This document shows positions 37,416 through 49,466 of a stretch of 64,000 nucleotides of DNA, piece by piece. Position numbers and translations under genes: made by a program. Every line of letters begins with the position of its first letter. Position 1 is the first letter of the stretch. Source of the stretch: Dipodascopsis uninucleata var. uninucleata (lineage: Eukaryota > Ascomycota > Lipomycetes > Lipomycetales > Lipomycetaceae); NCBI GenBank assembly GCA_030568195.1, contig JAJLTO010000004.1:868001-932000 (forward strand). Direction: 5' to 3'. Below the pieces are notes generated by a model, which did not search any database, had not been told where the DNA came from, and saw only the letters and a list, made by a program, of their open reading frames with translations.

Positions 37416-39958
37416 TTATAAGCCCACAACTTTCATTAAACCATAACCAACAGTAATGACCACTATGTAGGCAAGTAAACTAGAAGGAACGCCTCTAGTG
37501 ATGAACATTAATACCGTAAGGTAAGGTCGACCCATATCATCAGTCGTACAAATTGCAGTCACATTTGGAAATCCAGAAGTTGGTAGACCCATCGCACAAG
37601 AGCACAAAAAGGCAGACGCCATAACCAATAAGTTTGGATGTGGATCTGAAGTGGCATTACCAACTTGAGCGACTATTGGTAACAAAATCAACGCAGCTAC
37701 AGTATGAGAAATAAAAGTAGCAATAATCAAAATAAGAGCACCAAAGACAGCCATTATTCCATATACACTTAGTCCACTGACCATACTTCTTATTCCAAAG
37801 GCAATCGTATCCAATAAGCCAGATGACGATACTGCTTTACCAAGGGCAATACCTCCCATTGCAAGAATGATAATGGTCCACATAAAATTGTCGAAATCCT
37901 TTTTAGTTAAGATACCAGTACCAAAGAATAGAACCAGCGGAATAATAGCAAGAACGCCCATGTCACCGAAAACGCCTTCCAATTGGTGAGAAACACACCA
38001 CAGTGCAATTGTTACCAAAGTCACTCCAGAGACAAGATATTGTTCTCTATTGAACTTCTCTGTTGACCGAGGAAGCTTTGTAATAATGGCACCTTTGTTA
38101 GGATTTAAGAATAAGAGCAAAAAGACCCAGATAGCAAGAATTGACAAAATGCAAACTGGGATAGCGATGAAAAACCAGGCCCCCCAAGAGACTTGAGGGA
38201 ACATATTCTGAAGAGCTATGATATTTTGAGGACTAGAAATTGGTGATGCCATTCCGCCCACGTTACATGCTAATGCAATACCAAGAATAATCGCTTTAGG
38301 AAAATTAGACTCAATAGTCTGAGTTCTTAACAAAGGCTGAACGATAGACAAAGTAAGAACTGGGGAGGCTACATTACTGATCCACATACTTAAAAACATT
38401 GCAACGAACATCGTAGTCAATACCACATTTCGAGGCTTAGTACCAGCATTACTAAGAACCCATGTTGCGATCATCTTGGCAATATTATACTTTCTTAAAG
38501 CTTCAGCAATCGCAAATCCACCGAGTAGAAGCATAATAACTGGCGTCCACATTGAAGCAAAGATATACTTCGTCGCATCGGGAGCACTAAGACGTACGTG
38601 GCTCTCGTCATCAGATCTTACTACTCTGAAAACAATAATCAAAAGAGGAACTAAGATAGATGTAACGAAGAGAGGAATCACCTCTGTTGCCCATAACATA
38701 GAGGAAGCCACTAAAATAGCCAAACAGCTCTGCTGTTCAGGTTCTTCAAAAATAGGAACGGTGAGGAGTACAATAAATGTAGCAACAATAATACTCAGTA
38801 TAATGACTGTAGAGTTAAAAAAATAGCGTGGAAACTTCAGCGTACCAAACCGTGTATATATTAGGAATGGTTCCTTTAAAGGGCGGTTTTTGTCAAGAGC
38901 CTCTACAATAGGATTCGAGCTCACTAATAAACCTTGATTTGTAAGATTGATACCCTTCATATCATTATGTAGTCCACCGACTTCTTTCCAGACAGTATTC
39001 CTTTCCCAAACAACGTACTCGCGCAAATGAACTTTAAGCTCAGTTCGTGCTTGAGTCATATTGCCCTTTGTGCAAACAGTAGCATATAACCCAATAAGCT
39101 CATTAGTTTTGTATGTCAATGCAGCATCTGTTGCTTGAACAAATGGATATGCCGTATCCACAACCTCTTGGAGATAGTCATCACCAGCTAATGGTCGTCC
39201 CATGACCTTTGCATATTTCTTCAATACCTTACGAAAACCTGTACGATTCAAGTGGATATAAGATTTTAGCTCGGAAAGTGATACATAAAGAGCAATAGCT
39301 CTTTTCTTAAGAGTGATTTTCAAATCAAACACCTCCGAATAAAACTCCTCGTACTCATCAACTGGAATAACTATCGAATCTGAACTAGAGGGTGAAGAAG
39401 ATTTAAGTGCATTATCGGCATCAAGAGAAGACAATATCACGCTATTCTTACCAGCATGCTCTTCTTCAGTTCTGAGTCGTCGCAAATTTGATATCGAAGA
39501 TGAACCCGAGGATAATGTTTCTTCATAGTTTGCATTTATCTGGAAGTCATGGACATCTCGCTGCAAGGAAAGGAAATCATCATACAGATCGCGTTCTTTA
39601 TTGATATAAAATCGACTTATTTTATCCAATTCTTCATCAAGCTTCTTGCGAAAAATGATATCATACTGCGATGCCTCTTCGACAGTATTTATCAACTGAG
39701 CATTTTCACCGTCTGCTCCAGTTGTCCGTGCAGCCAAATCAGCTCCTAGTGCGTAGATGCTATGTTCAATCAGCTATACTGCGTAACAGGACCAGTCCAC
39801 GCCATTAACCCAACCAATTACTTCCTCAGCGTTTACTCAGTTATTAAATAATCCAACTCTCTTATAGTAACTCACGTTTTCTTCAAGTTAGAATACGAAA
39901 TGTAGTATGCCGACCATTCTGGCACAGCGTTAACTTTGACGGTCCGGCCAAATTTCAT
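37416..39958 (-). CDS. SPX-domain low-affinity phosphate transporter (Pho87/Pho90/Pho91 family)
   Basis: Two exons, 39958-39876 and 39759-37416, total 808 aa. The exon 2 acceptor was placed so that the joined N-terminus reads VPEWSAYYISYSNLKKTIYA, which fits the SPX helix of Pho91 and Pho90 and keeps phase. The SPX domain (1 to about 260) has the inositol-pyrophosphate/phosphate-sensing lysines in NLKK and GFRKVLKKYAKVMGRPL. The rest is a 12-TM divalent-anion/Na+ symporter domain (SLC13-like) with the SNT-type re-entrant loop motifs NVASPVL and HTVAALILLP, ending GLPTSGFPNVTAIC. Known roles: low-affinity plasma-membrane Pi uptake (Pho87/90) or vacuolar Pi export (Pho91). The sequence alone does not say which, so no symbol is given. 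Confidence 0.92.
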
Positions 39959-40339
39959 ATCCGTTTACCTAATGGTGTTTATTTAATCTATATTTTGCAC
40001 TTATCAACTCCAAATTTACTAAAATTTGTATCCAGACAATGCTATTCTTCGAATAATTCAAAGCTATAACTTTCGATTTGCGTGTATTTGCAAATATCTT
40101 GTCCGCTGTAATGTAAATTCCTTTTTGAAGCAATATCGTGGCGGCCTATCGCTTGCTGTGAATGAGCCCAACTTCTTTGGGATAACCCTATACCATGCAT
40201 GTGGAAATTATTTAATGTTTTTAAAGCTTAAAGGTTTGCTTATGACAGCTAAATAGATTTACGAGTTTTAGCCCGTGGACATCTACTAGAATCGTATAGT
40301 AAAGGAGGACAGTGAACATTATAAGAGCAAAATATCGAT
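39959..40339. other. Divergent promoter region, phosphate transporter and EAF3
   Basis: 381 bp. No Pho4-type CACGTG/CACGTT site was noticed. An open frame at 40026-40256 starts with TTG and is not supported. Confidence 0.6.
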
Positions 40340-41741
40340 ATGGTGAATGCCAGTGAACCATTTATCGTAAACACAAGATGCTTGGCTTATCATGGTCCTC
40401 TACTTTACGAGTCAAAGATCTTGAAAGTATATTATCCAGATGAGCCGAAAGAAAACATTGACGTGAATGAAATACCTGAAGAGTTACGCTCTGCTGTTGC
40501 TTATTTGATTCACTATAAAGGATGGAAGTCATCGTATGTATATATATATTCTCTGTAATTTTATTATACATCGATAATATGAGCTGACGTATCGATATAG
40601 GTGGGATGAATGGGTAAGACGCGTTAGAAGACGAAAATGGGTTTTTTCAAATATGCTTGTTGTAATGCAGTAACTAACAAGTGATTTTTTTACTGCCAGT
40701 TGCCCCAAGAAAGAGTATTAAGATGGACAGAAGAGAATTTGGGTATGCAAAAGGAGCTCAAAAATGCAGCCTTACAGGCTCTACGAGAAAAAAAAGCTGG
40801 GGCCAAACTTGGAGAGACTGGAGAAGTGAATCCAAGTACAAGTTCAGCAAAACGCCGGGAACCGGTTAAAGAGCATGCGGAAACATCTTCGAGGTCACAG
40901 AAGAAGAGTCGACGTGAGGCAGATGAGAAGGTGAGAACAAGATATAGGCTATTTGATAATCTTTGACATTATGGCTAACATTTTGAATACCTGGCTCTTC
41001 TCTAGGATGATGATCTCCAATCACACCTTGATGTCAAAATAAATGTACCAGATATCTTAAAGGTACAACTTACAGACGACTGGGAGAATGTTACTAAAAA
41101 TTCACAGGTATGAGCAGTTTGAATGGTCCTAGACAGGTAGTTATGCGAATCGGCTACAGTTTGTTAATAGCACTTTCTTGCAGCTCGTAAAATTGCCTAG
41201 AGAACCAAATGCAGCGACTGTATTAAATGATTTTAAGTCACATTATATGAAGCGTCGACTTAGTAATGCTGAAATGGAGATCTTGGATGAAGTCATTCAA
41301 GGTCTTACCCTTTATTTTGACAAATCATTGGGATCAATTCTATTATATCGGTTCGAGAGACAGCAGTATTTGGATATCTTAAGAGCGTATCCTGGACAGG
41401 AACCACATGAATTATACGGCGCAGAACACTTATTGCGATTATTTGGTAAGAGATCTATACTCTGCGGGTAAAATCGATAATACTAATCTGTGTCAGTATC
41501 TTTGCCTGGGCTAATTGCCCACACACATATGGACCAACAAAGTATAAATGTGCTGAAGGCACATATAGAAGAACTTTTACGGTACGTTAGGACAAGGCTT
41601 CGAGTATTAGTCTAAATTCTCTAGCATTCTACTAATTATATGAAATTTTAAAGGTTTTTGGCCAAGAACCAAAAAATATATTTTATAGAATCATATCTGA
41701 ACTCTACGCCGGCTTATGAAGCGATATCAAGAGGTATATAG
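40340..41741 (+). CDS. EAF3: MRG-family chromodomain protein Eaf3/Alp13
   Basis: Seven exons: 40340-40533, 40601-40613 (13 nt), 40700-40930, 41006-41107, 41184-41445, 41497-41581 and 41654-41741; 324 aa (S. pombe Alp13 337). An N-terminal chromo-barrel domain (about 5-90: CLAYHGPLLYESKILKVYY, YLIHYKGWKSSWDEW, LPQERVLRW) is interrupted in its W-D-E-W aromatic-cage strand by two introns that isolate the 13-nt exon. A basic linker follows (residues about 100-150), then the MRG domain (ILKVQLTDDWENVTKNSQLV, KLPREPNAATVLNDF, LYRFERQQYLDI, GAEHLLRLFVSLPGLIAHT, LLRFLAKNQK). Known role: reads H3K36me for the NuA4 acetyltransferase and Rpd3S deacetylase. It converges on the next gene with only 67 bp between stop codons. 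Confidence 0.96.
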
Positions 41742-41808
41742 TATAACACATATGCTCACCTTACTAGTAAGAAAATATATTTGTATATACAATATTTGTT
41801 ATAAATAT

Positions 41809-42582
41809 TCATATCTTTAATGCTTCACTTTTGAGTCTCCGAATCTCGTCTCTTAAGTGATGCGCCAATCCTTTGGCTTGACTTGTCTTGTCCGCGACAA
41901 CTGGTTTCAGAGTAGCCGTGGACCTTGCATATAGCAGGTTTTCGATTAGAATGTTGAGTTCGTTCGCCGAGTAATTTGTAATAGTAAACGATTTGTTTAT
42001 TACTGCCAAATTGAATAGTTCTACCTTTTCCATTAGCGTTTTGATTCGCTTAGAGCTTTCGGGTTCAATCATATCGCTATTTATTTTATCATTATTTTGG
42101 TATTGTGAGTCTTCTTCATTAGCCTCGACTAATGTCTTGTCGATGTCACCAATGATGTCAAAATCACCTGTCTGTGTTTGAGCGTCTATATACTTAATTT
42201 CAGCTATGGACCCGATATTATCTTTGTCACGATTTTTTAGAACATGTTGCGTGAACTTGCTTTTATCTTTGATAGGTATTTGATTCTGTAATGTTATCAC
42301 TAACGAGAGGACAAATCTAAGGAATTCATTTCTCGCGATGCATAAAGTCAAGAACTGTGGTGCTATGTAAAGCTAATCAAGCTGTTAGAAATTATAACTT
42401 AAAATATCAAATTTTCTTTTATTTCTTGCTAGTCAATATATATTTATTTCCATTACGGAGCAATATTTACATACCTTATTGAATATCAGAACCGCCATTG
42501 ATAGCGCTCCGGTTATTTTCCAGAGACGTAGTATTGTTGCGAGAGCCCATTTTTTGGTCTCGCTGGAGCCTAATAAGTTCAT
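41809..42582 (-). CDS. Uncharacterised protein with N-terminal hydrophobic helices
   Basis: Two exons, 42582-42475 and 42372-41809, phase 0, 223 aa. I do not recognise the family. The N-terminus (MNLLGSSETKKWALATILRL) leads into hydrophobic stretches: WKITGALSMAVLIFNKLYIA at about 21-40 and FLRFVLSLVITL at about 51-62. The remainder is soluble, polar and Asp/Asn/Lys-rich, with a predicted helix at about 120-150 (RIKTLMEKVELFNLAVINKS) and a charged C-terminal helix (HHLRDEIRRLKSEALKI). A small membrane-anchored protein of an organelle or the ER is plausible but is inference. The splice has a good GTATGT donor and a phase-0 join. A second ATG frame (MGSRNNTT...) overlaps exon 1 out of frame and stops quickly. 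Confidence 0.6.
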
Positions 42583-42940
42583 AGCGAACAAATATTAGGA
42601 TCGTATAATATTTTAAACAGCGATATTCATAGATTAACGTTATCTATCATCCAAATCATACGCAGTATCCTCCCTTCAAATAAATCTCATGTCATATCAT
42701 GATCTTTACGATGATGGACGAGGTGGGGTGGTGTCGAAATCCGGATGTTATAGATGAGTTTAATCACGTGAATAGACAATGTGTCTATTAAAGGTAAATG
42801 TTAAACCGGGTAACAATTGTAACACCCTTCAAAATGAGTGGATCAATGATTCACCATCTTGATGTACAAAGTAGATAGCGAAATATCTGCAGAGTCGTAA
42901 GGTACGGTTTATAGATTCTGCCTCCAAAAAGGTGTCGAAT
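42583..42940. promoter_or_regulatory. Divergent promoter region with E-box, Reb1-like and PAC-core motifs
   Basis: 358 bp between the uncharacterised gene and SQS1. It holds CACGTG at 42765-42770 in a TCACGTG (Cbf1-type) context, CCGGGTAA at 42805-42812 (Reb1-type) and a GATGAG PAC core at 42753-42758. Motif matches only; occupancy is unknown. Confidence 0.45.
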
Positions 42941-45152
42941 ATGGGGAAAAAGGGGAATCAGAAGAATGCGTATCTCCAAAGCTCTCCAAAATCTTTAAAA
43001 AAGGGAAAGAAAGGAAAGCAAGACAAAAATAAGAGAAATCAGCAATCGAGACGAAGACATGCTCCGAAACATGGCACAAAAGGTATGTAGTCGTCTACTA
43101 TTCTATAGATGTTAATTTTTGTCTTACTCTGTATTAGAGGATCGTGACTTTGACGGTAGATATGGTAAGTTTCCTCAGCCTACGGATCGTGTGTTCTCTA
43201 TGAGAGATGAAGCAAGGCTCACTGGTCGCCGCCAAGAGTCGGACGACTCAACCCCATTCCGCAACCGAATTCCTATATTATTTGTGAACGCAGGCTCTCT
43301 TTTACCGGATAATCCAGTTGATAAATCACAGGAAGTAATTGATATGAGCAATGGCGGGTCGATTGTTGAAGAGGAAGAAGAATCCAATTATTCGCAGAGC
43401 CTGATTCATGGTGACGACTCTCTATACCACAAAATTTTAGATGAAGAGGAAGATTTAGTCGACTATGCGAATGGGCTCTCACCAACTTCAGGTGGTGAAT
43501 TGGAAATAGAGCATATAGAGCATGGTGTAGATATTGAGCCAGATAGCGATTCTGGTCTAAATACTCATGTCATTCCACTAGAACCAAGCGAAAGTGAAAC
43601 TAAAGTAGTTCGCGAGGATCAAGATGTTGCTACAAATGGTATTATTAATATAGAAGACCACGACCATGACGAAGACGATGTTGACACAGATAGTGTCGAT
43701 GACCTAGTATTACAATGCCTCATGGATAATAACAGTACAGTACAAACCATGTCTGTTGATGCTGTTGATGATGATGATGTGTCAGATGTTCCTGACGAAG
43801 CTCTCTTTTTCGAGGATACTGCTGGTGCAATAGAAATAGATGACTCTATGAAAGAAGAGATTCTATTAGCTCCCCGAAGGTTAAATTTGAGCTCTTCTGG
43901 TGTCAGTCTGGAAGCCAGATCCCTTGAAATGACTATGATTGAGTCGATCAGTCGGGTCAAAATCATAGATGAACCTTTCGATGGTGTATCATTAGGCGAT
44001 AATTTAGAGCATGTACAGCAAAGCCAGGTAGCTGTTCATAAGCAAATTAAAAACCAAAAAAAAACGAAGAATAGAATGTCCAAAAGCAAGAATCGGAATA
44101 AAAATGATATTGATTTTAAGTATATTGCTCGCAAATTATCAGAGAGCGAGAATGACGATCAGAATCTAGATGATTATATTCAGAATCTATATGACATGGA
44201 TGAGCCGATAAATACTAGCTTGTTAGTTGATGAAAGCGAAGTTTATGACATTCTCAGATCTTTCGATGATAATTATGATAATAGTGAAGAAAATGGTTAT
44301 GATAACGATGTTCTATCGTCAAGTGAATCTGTTGACGTAATTTTCTCGGCACACCATAATGCAGACAATAGCGAAGACGATGATCTTTTAAATGCTGAGG
44401 AGCGTTATATGTCCATGTTAGAATTTGCAACAGAGCCGGTAACAAATAGCAGAAATAAAAATGCAGCGCCGCAGTTTAACGATGTCGACAGTGATTTAAA
44501 GCAGGTTCTTAAGGACCAATGGCTCAAAGATAAACAAAGGAAGAAAGCGCAGAAGAAGGAGCGCGAACAGCTTCGCAATGAGGGCCTTTTAGGCAAGAAG
44601 GCACGAAAAAGTGGTAAAGCTGATCTCAAAGCCAAATATAAAAGTGGCATGCGCATATCGGAAGTTCGACGTGAAATCGAGTCATTCCTTAGTGATGCAG
44701 GAAAGTCTTCCCTTCCACTGCCTCCAATGGATAAGAGTAATAGAAAGGCTTCTCATATTCTTGCCGCTAATTATGGCTTGAAGTCGAAGTCCATTGGTGA
44801 AGGCAAAGATAGGTTTACTATACTTTATAAATCAACGAGAACTTCTGATTTTAAACTGGACTATAGAAAGATTAAAAGCATCGAAGATCGTATACTTCGC
44901 CGAATGGATAACAAGTCTGGTAAACAGTATAATAATGTTGCTAAAAGCGGAGGTGGTAAGGCGCAAGTCAAACTTCGTGAAGGTGATATTGTTGGAAACA
45001 ATGCCCCAGAAATCGGAAGCGAGAATTTCGGACGCAGATTGCTAGAACGAATGGGCTGGAAATCGGGTACCGGGCTAGGTGTGAAAGGGAATGTCGGTAT
45101 GGCGGTTCCTATTATGGCAACTGTCAAAACCTCGAAAGCAGGTCTTGGCTAG
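42941..45152 (+). CDS. SQS1: G-patch/R3H protein Sqs1 (Pfa1), Prp43 cofactor
   Basis: Two exons, 42941-43082 and 43138-45152, phase 1, 718 aa (yeast Sqs1 767). Exon 1 encodes a Lys/Gly-rich basic N-terminus typical of the family (MGKKGNQKNAY, KKGKKGKQDKNKRN). The middle is long, acidic and disordered. Near the C-terminus lie a Lys-rich helix with SGMRISEVRREIESFL, an R3H-type region (FTILYKSTRTSDFKLDYRKI) and a complete G-patch at about 672-718 (GRRLLERMGWKSGTGLG, ending TSKAGLG). Known role: stimulates the DEAH helicase Prp43 in 20S-to-18S rRNA processing and spliceosome recycling. The C-terminal G-patch gives the identification; the acidic centre is not alignable. Confidence 0.9.
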
Positions 45153-45666
45153 TTATATAATTGTTTCCATGTGTAAAGGCATATCTTTTAGAAGATTTTT
45201 GTAGATACGAAAGCATAGTTCACTGGTTAAGATCCAGAGCTTCTAGGTATCAATCGTCTTACTAGATTATATCTCTTACTTTAACAAAGAGGGACAGAAA
45301 GCTTTATGATGTTTATCCTGTGTGGAAGGCATAAGCACGAGGGTTCATATTTCCTATTGAGCTTGCACGAATTAACAAGAGAATCCTTTACATATAGCGT
45401 GGATCTCTAGTAAGTAATGGTATTAAAATTGAAAGTGCATTCATTACAGTGTGATATCCCGAAAAAACGGAGCATTATAAAATTAGAAAAAGCGATCTTA
45501 AAAACGATAATTTGAGAATACCAAAAATAAAATACTAAATGAAACAAATTGACAAAAATTTCAAAATCCAAAGAAAACCAAACACCGAGATACCTATTTT
45601 TTACTTCCAATCAAAATCTAAACATTAAGTGTGTACGCCAAAGACGAGTACTATATGTATTTGCAT
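45153..45666. other. Convergent 3' region between SQS1 and WDR59/Sea3
   Basis: 514 bp. It was inspected for a missing C-terminal exon of the WDR59-like gene: no Cys/His-rich RING-like coding sequence is present on the minus strand. A 67-codon frame at 45407-45610 is hydrophobic, Phe-rich and looks random. Confidence 0.6.
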
Positions 45667-47593
45667 TTAATTAGGCGAAGCAAATAGAATTATCTCATCA
45701 TCACTAGAGCTATAACTACCCTCGACGTCGTCTACTAGCTGAATATCCATAGATGCTACCAAATCTTCTACGTCTAGTTGCTCCAAAATGAATTTTTCGC
45801 CCATTAAATATCGTAAGCACGGCTCGAGACAGTATTTATCTCTGTCGGTAAATCTTTTTGCAATTAGTTGGATCTGGCTCATGATGCTCTTGAGATCTTT
45901 ATTAGTCATGTCTTTGCTCGGCTCGATTTCCAAACTTGGACTCTTATGATGGGGGTATTCCAGAGGGAACTTCGCTAGTAGCCGAATAAAAATTAGGCTG
46001 CTATTAAAACCCCATGGACCATTCAAGCACACCACGATATTGCCACTATTGACGTCGATCTTTTCAAATGCTATCTTAGGAAACTTATTTCCGACTATAC
46101 TTACTTCTTCTCCAAGGTTCTCTGGTATACCCTCCCTCTCATTAAATGCTGTATTTTCGTCAGGTTTCGCAAAGGCAGATCTGCCAATTCGAACCCCAGA
46201 TAACCAATTCAAATGCGATATTTTGTCATATCCGCGACCTCCTCTGGTCATATACCGGTGCACTGGTAATCTTCCACCAAAATGACCAGCTCGCCCACCT
46301 GTGGACGATGATACCGCATTTCTTATGTTTAGAGGTGATAATGAGAACACATCTGAATCATCATCTACCATAGGCTCTTTGCTAAAAGTCACATAAGGTG
46401 TGCCCATCCTGGTCAGTTTGTATTTCAGAGGTTTGTTTCTAGCATGATGTACTGCTTCGAATGTCTCGTTAGATATAGACCAAAGTCTTAAGTCATGATC
46501 CTTTGACCAAGTCACAAGCTGAAATTCACGATCATCTATGCCTGATTCACCACCTCTAGTGCGCCAGAGAAATTCTTTGACTGGCTCTGAGTGACCAATA
46601 AATTCTGCCACAGCTTTCATAGGATTAGAAATCTGATTTTCACCATCATACTCACTTCCCTCGCGGTTCGAAATGAGGTGAAGCGCATTCTTTCCACCTC
46701 TTTGTGGCATGATCAATGTACCGTCACCAAACGGAGTATGCCGTGCTCTCCAGACCGGAAATTCAGTCTCGATAACTTTCATTGGTTCGTCCTTCTCATT
46801 ACTATAGTCCCAAAACTTCACCGTTTTATCTGAAGAGCACGTAACTAGTCGAGTTTCGCATACACGGTTGAAATCCACTCCATGAATTTTGTTCGAATGC
46901 GCATTTATAGTGCGCAACGGTTTTGCACCCATTCGATCATCCCATACTCTGACAAATCTGTCATGTGAAGATGCCACTACATGTGGATTCTGTCGATTCC
47001 ACTTGACCTGAGTAGCACTTGCACGCCAGTCGCAGAAGCTTTGTACTGGCTTCTCCGGTGACCGCATGTCCCAGCAGTGAACAAAAGCATCTACAGCGCA
47101 TGTCGCTAGACGTTCGGGATCATGTGCATGAAAGTTAATATCTGTAATCGCGCGCGTATGAGCATGGAGGACATGTTCGATAGCATTACTTGCTGGCAGT
47201 GCCATATTCCATACCATAGCCTTCTGGTTAGAAGTCGATATCACCCATGTATACTTAGCAGCATGTGGTGACCATTGCACATCCGCGACTTCCCATAGAG
47301 TCGTATGACGTAGGAACCGAGGTGGACAGTAGGGATCGTCTAAGTCAACAACGTATAGGCCATTTCTGCTTGCTAAAACAACGTCTCTACCTGATGGCGA
47401 TATCGTCCTAAAGTAAAAGAATTGTATTACATCAATAACTCGTTTGAGCCTCATCTATATTAGATATAGTAAATAAACGTATGCGCGCCATGATAACTTA
47501 CATTGCACCGACAGCTCTATCTAGATGCAACGACAAGGTAGTGCCGAACGTCTTCGACTGCCATGGAGAGATAGGGCCAGTACTGGCCTCCAT
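45667..47593 (-). CDS. SEA3: WDR59/Sea3 (Mtc5)-type WD40-RWD protein, lacking the C-terminal zinc region
   Basis: Two exons, 47593-47502 and 47407-45667, phase 2, 610 aa. The N-terminus (MEASTGPISPWQSKTFGTTL, then RAVGAM-TISPSGRDVVLA) and the WD40 repeats closely follow WDR59: HTTLWEVADVQWSPH, ATQVKWNRQNPHVVASSHD, NKIHGVDFN, SSDKTVKFWDYS, FPVWRARHTPFGDGTLI. An RWD domain (about 440-560: VVCLNGPWGFNSSLIFIRLL, CLEPCLRYLM) follows. The protein then ends at SSSDDEIILFASPN. Human WDR59 (974 aa) and yeast Mtc5 (1148 aa) continue with several hundred residues to a RING-like zinc domain, which is absent here. Known role: SEA/GATOR2 subcomplex controlling TORC1 in amino-acid signalling at the vacuole. 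An open frame beginning MRLKRV at 47454 reads into the intron and is not the start. Confidence 0.88.
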
Positions 47594-48286
47594 TATTTTC
47601 CAATTTGACAGTTGTTTATCTATGTAGTCGTCCTGTCTATCTTGACAGTTTTTTAGCTCTGGCTGCGGAATTTGAGCGACTCTGCGCTTACTCTGGTCTT
47701 GTATATTTCACCTCCAGTCTACTCGCTTCCAGTTTCACTCCTGCCTTCAGTTTAAGAAGTGAATATAATCCGCACATCCACCAAGTCGATGAATAGATAG
47801 TTGTCTTATTTCTTCTTTTCCGCACTGACAATTCAGTTAAATGCTATATCTCATTTATAGAATGATTAGTTCAGTGTCATATACTTGCATAGATTAGGAA
47901 GGACTAATTTAGCGCTACACTGTCCAAAACTGAAGAGCCTTGCGGAAGACTACTTGTTCAGGCGAAAGCCAGTCTCCCATAAACACCCCTGATTTATTTT
48001 TGGTTTCGTTTTGCAAAAGATTTAGCCTTTTTTTGTAAAAGAATTCTTTGCTTTCCTTAGAGAAGAGGTAGTTGATTCGCTTGGCCTCTTTCCTGTATAG
48101 CTGCAGGGAAATTTTGGGATATCAACACATCCTCGAAGAATTTGTACTCCCAAGCTACTCTAGGCATCATCAAAAGAATTAGCCAGATCAAGAAATTTTT
48201 ATCTGAGTTGGCCATACATCCAAATAGCATAAGCAAATAGAAAACGCTTTATATAGAAGCCGGCCTTGTCGATTTGTGCACGAACA
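47594..48286. other. Divergent promoter region, SEA3-like gene and SUS1
   Basis: 693 bp. No supported feature; a frame at 47605-47796 starts with TTG and is not credible. Confidence 0.6.
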
Positions 48287-48865
48287 ATGGCAGACGATGA
48301 AACGAAAGCAAAGGTACACCAGAAGTTAATAGATTCTGGTGAATACGAAAGGTGAGATGGCAGACGATATAACAGAGTAATGAGAATTCGTAATCATCAG
48401 AACATTAAGTCGTTGCATAACAAATAGCTGAACTTTTTCGTTGACAATATTATTAAATGCTGATAATTTATATCATAGGATATCGACACATCTACGACAA
48501 AAGCTTGTTGAAGCAGGCTGGTATCAAAAGGTCAATGAGCTGGCAGCAGGTAAGTAGTCACCATAGTTGTATAGACGACCTATTATATATTAGATTATTC
48601 TCTTTATGATCTGGATCAACTAAATTTTGGTATCATGTACAGGAAATATTAGGTCTCAAGAAAGTCCGAACTTTGAGAAGTTAGTAAATGAGGTGGAACC
48701 TCGAGCACTAGGTAAAGTTAAAGAAAAAATCCGCAATTCAATTTACATTACAGGATAGTGACTAACTGTTTGGATACTGTTTGAATTATAGCTATGATAC
48801 CTGATGAAATAAAGATCGAGATATTAAATATGATTAAGAACTTTTTGGAGACTATAGTAGAGTAA
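48287..48865 (+). CDS. SUS1: SAGA/TREX-2 subunit Sus1 (ENY2)
   Basis: Four exons: 48287-48351, 48479-48549, 48643-48711 and 48792-48865; 92 aa (yeast 96). Each exon is under 75 nt, so it does not stand out as an open frame. The joined protein begins MADDETKAKVHQKLIDSGEY, then RISTHLRQKLVEAGWYQKVN and ELAAGNIRSQ, with EVEPRALAMIPDEIKIEILN near the end. This is the five-helix ENY2 fold, with the invariant GWY-DEV-like core and the 'A...P..vk.ei...I' tail. Known role: links histone H2B deubiquitination by SAGA to mRNA export through TREX-2 at nuclear pores. Yeast SUS1 is itself unusual there for having two introns; this gene has three. All phases agree. Confidence 0.95.
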
Positions 48866-49466
48866 TCTGAGGATTTTCACTGGAACTAGCACTGATACAG
48901 TAGATAGTCCATGATATAACAAGACTGTCTTCTAGCACAAGAAGAAAATTGCATGAGAGAATAGTTTAGCATTAACCATGAAATAAATTTAATGCTTTCT
49001 TTCTATTTTAAATCTCATTTACAAATGAGCAAGAGAGGCGATCTGGACTGTTGTATTATTGTGGAGACGATTTTTCATATATAATATTCCGATCGATTCT
49101 ACATGCTCTTGACCTTGCATCTATCATTCGTTTGACACGATTACATATATTCCTTGTGAATATCAAGACCTTTTCTACTTTAGCTTACACATAGTTCTGT
49201 TTATAGTTTTGATATTCAATGGTTTCTACTTTCAAAATTTGTTATGATTACTTAGCAAAAGATTCATCTGTGCAGAAGATCATATGTAAATACAATCCAT
49301 CAGTATAATATTTATGTCATTTCTCTAGGCATTTCTATCCATAAGAGTATTTAAATGTAGTATGAAGATCCTTCAAGGAACAGATATATACATGTGAACG
49401 TACAAACATATAATTGTCAAAAAACTTTTATCACATCTGCCAATATATGCAAATTGAAGACCGAAA
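48866..49466. other. Convergent 3' region between SUS1 and UTP8
   Basis: 601 bp, AT-rich, with no frame or repeat of note. Confidence 0.6.
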
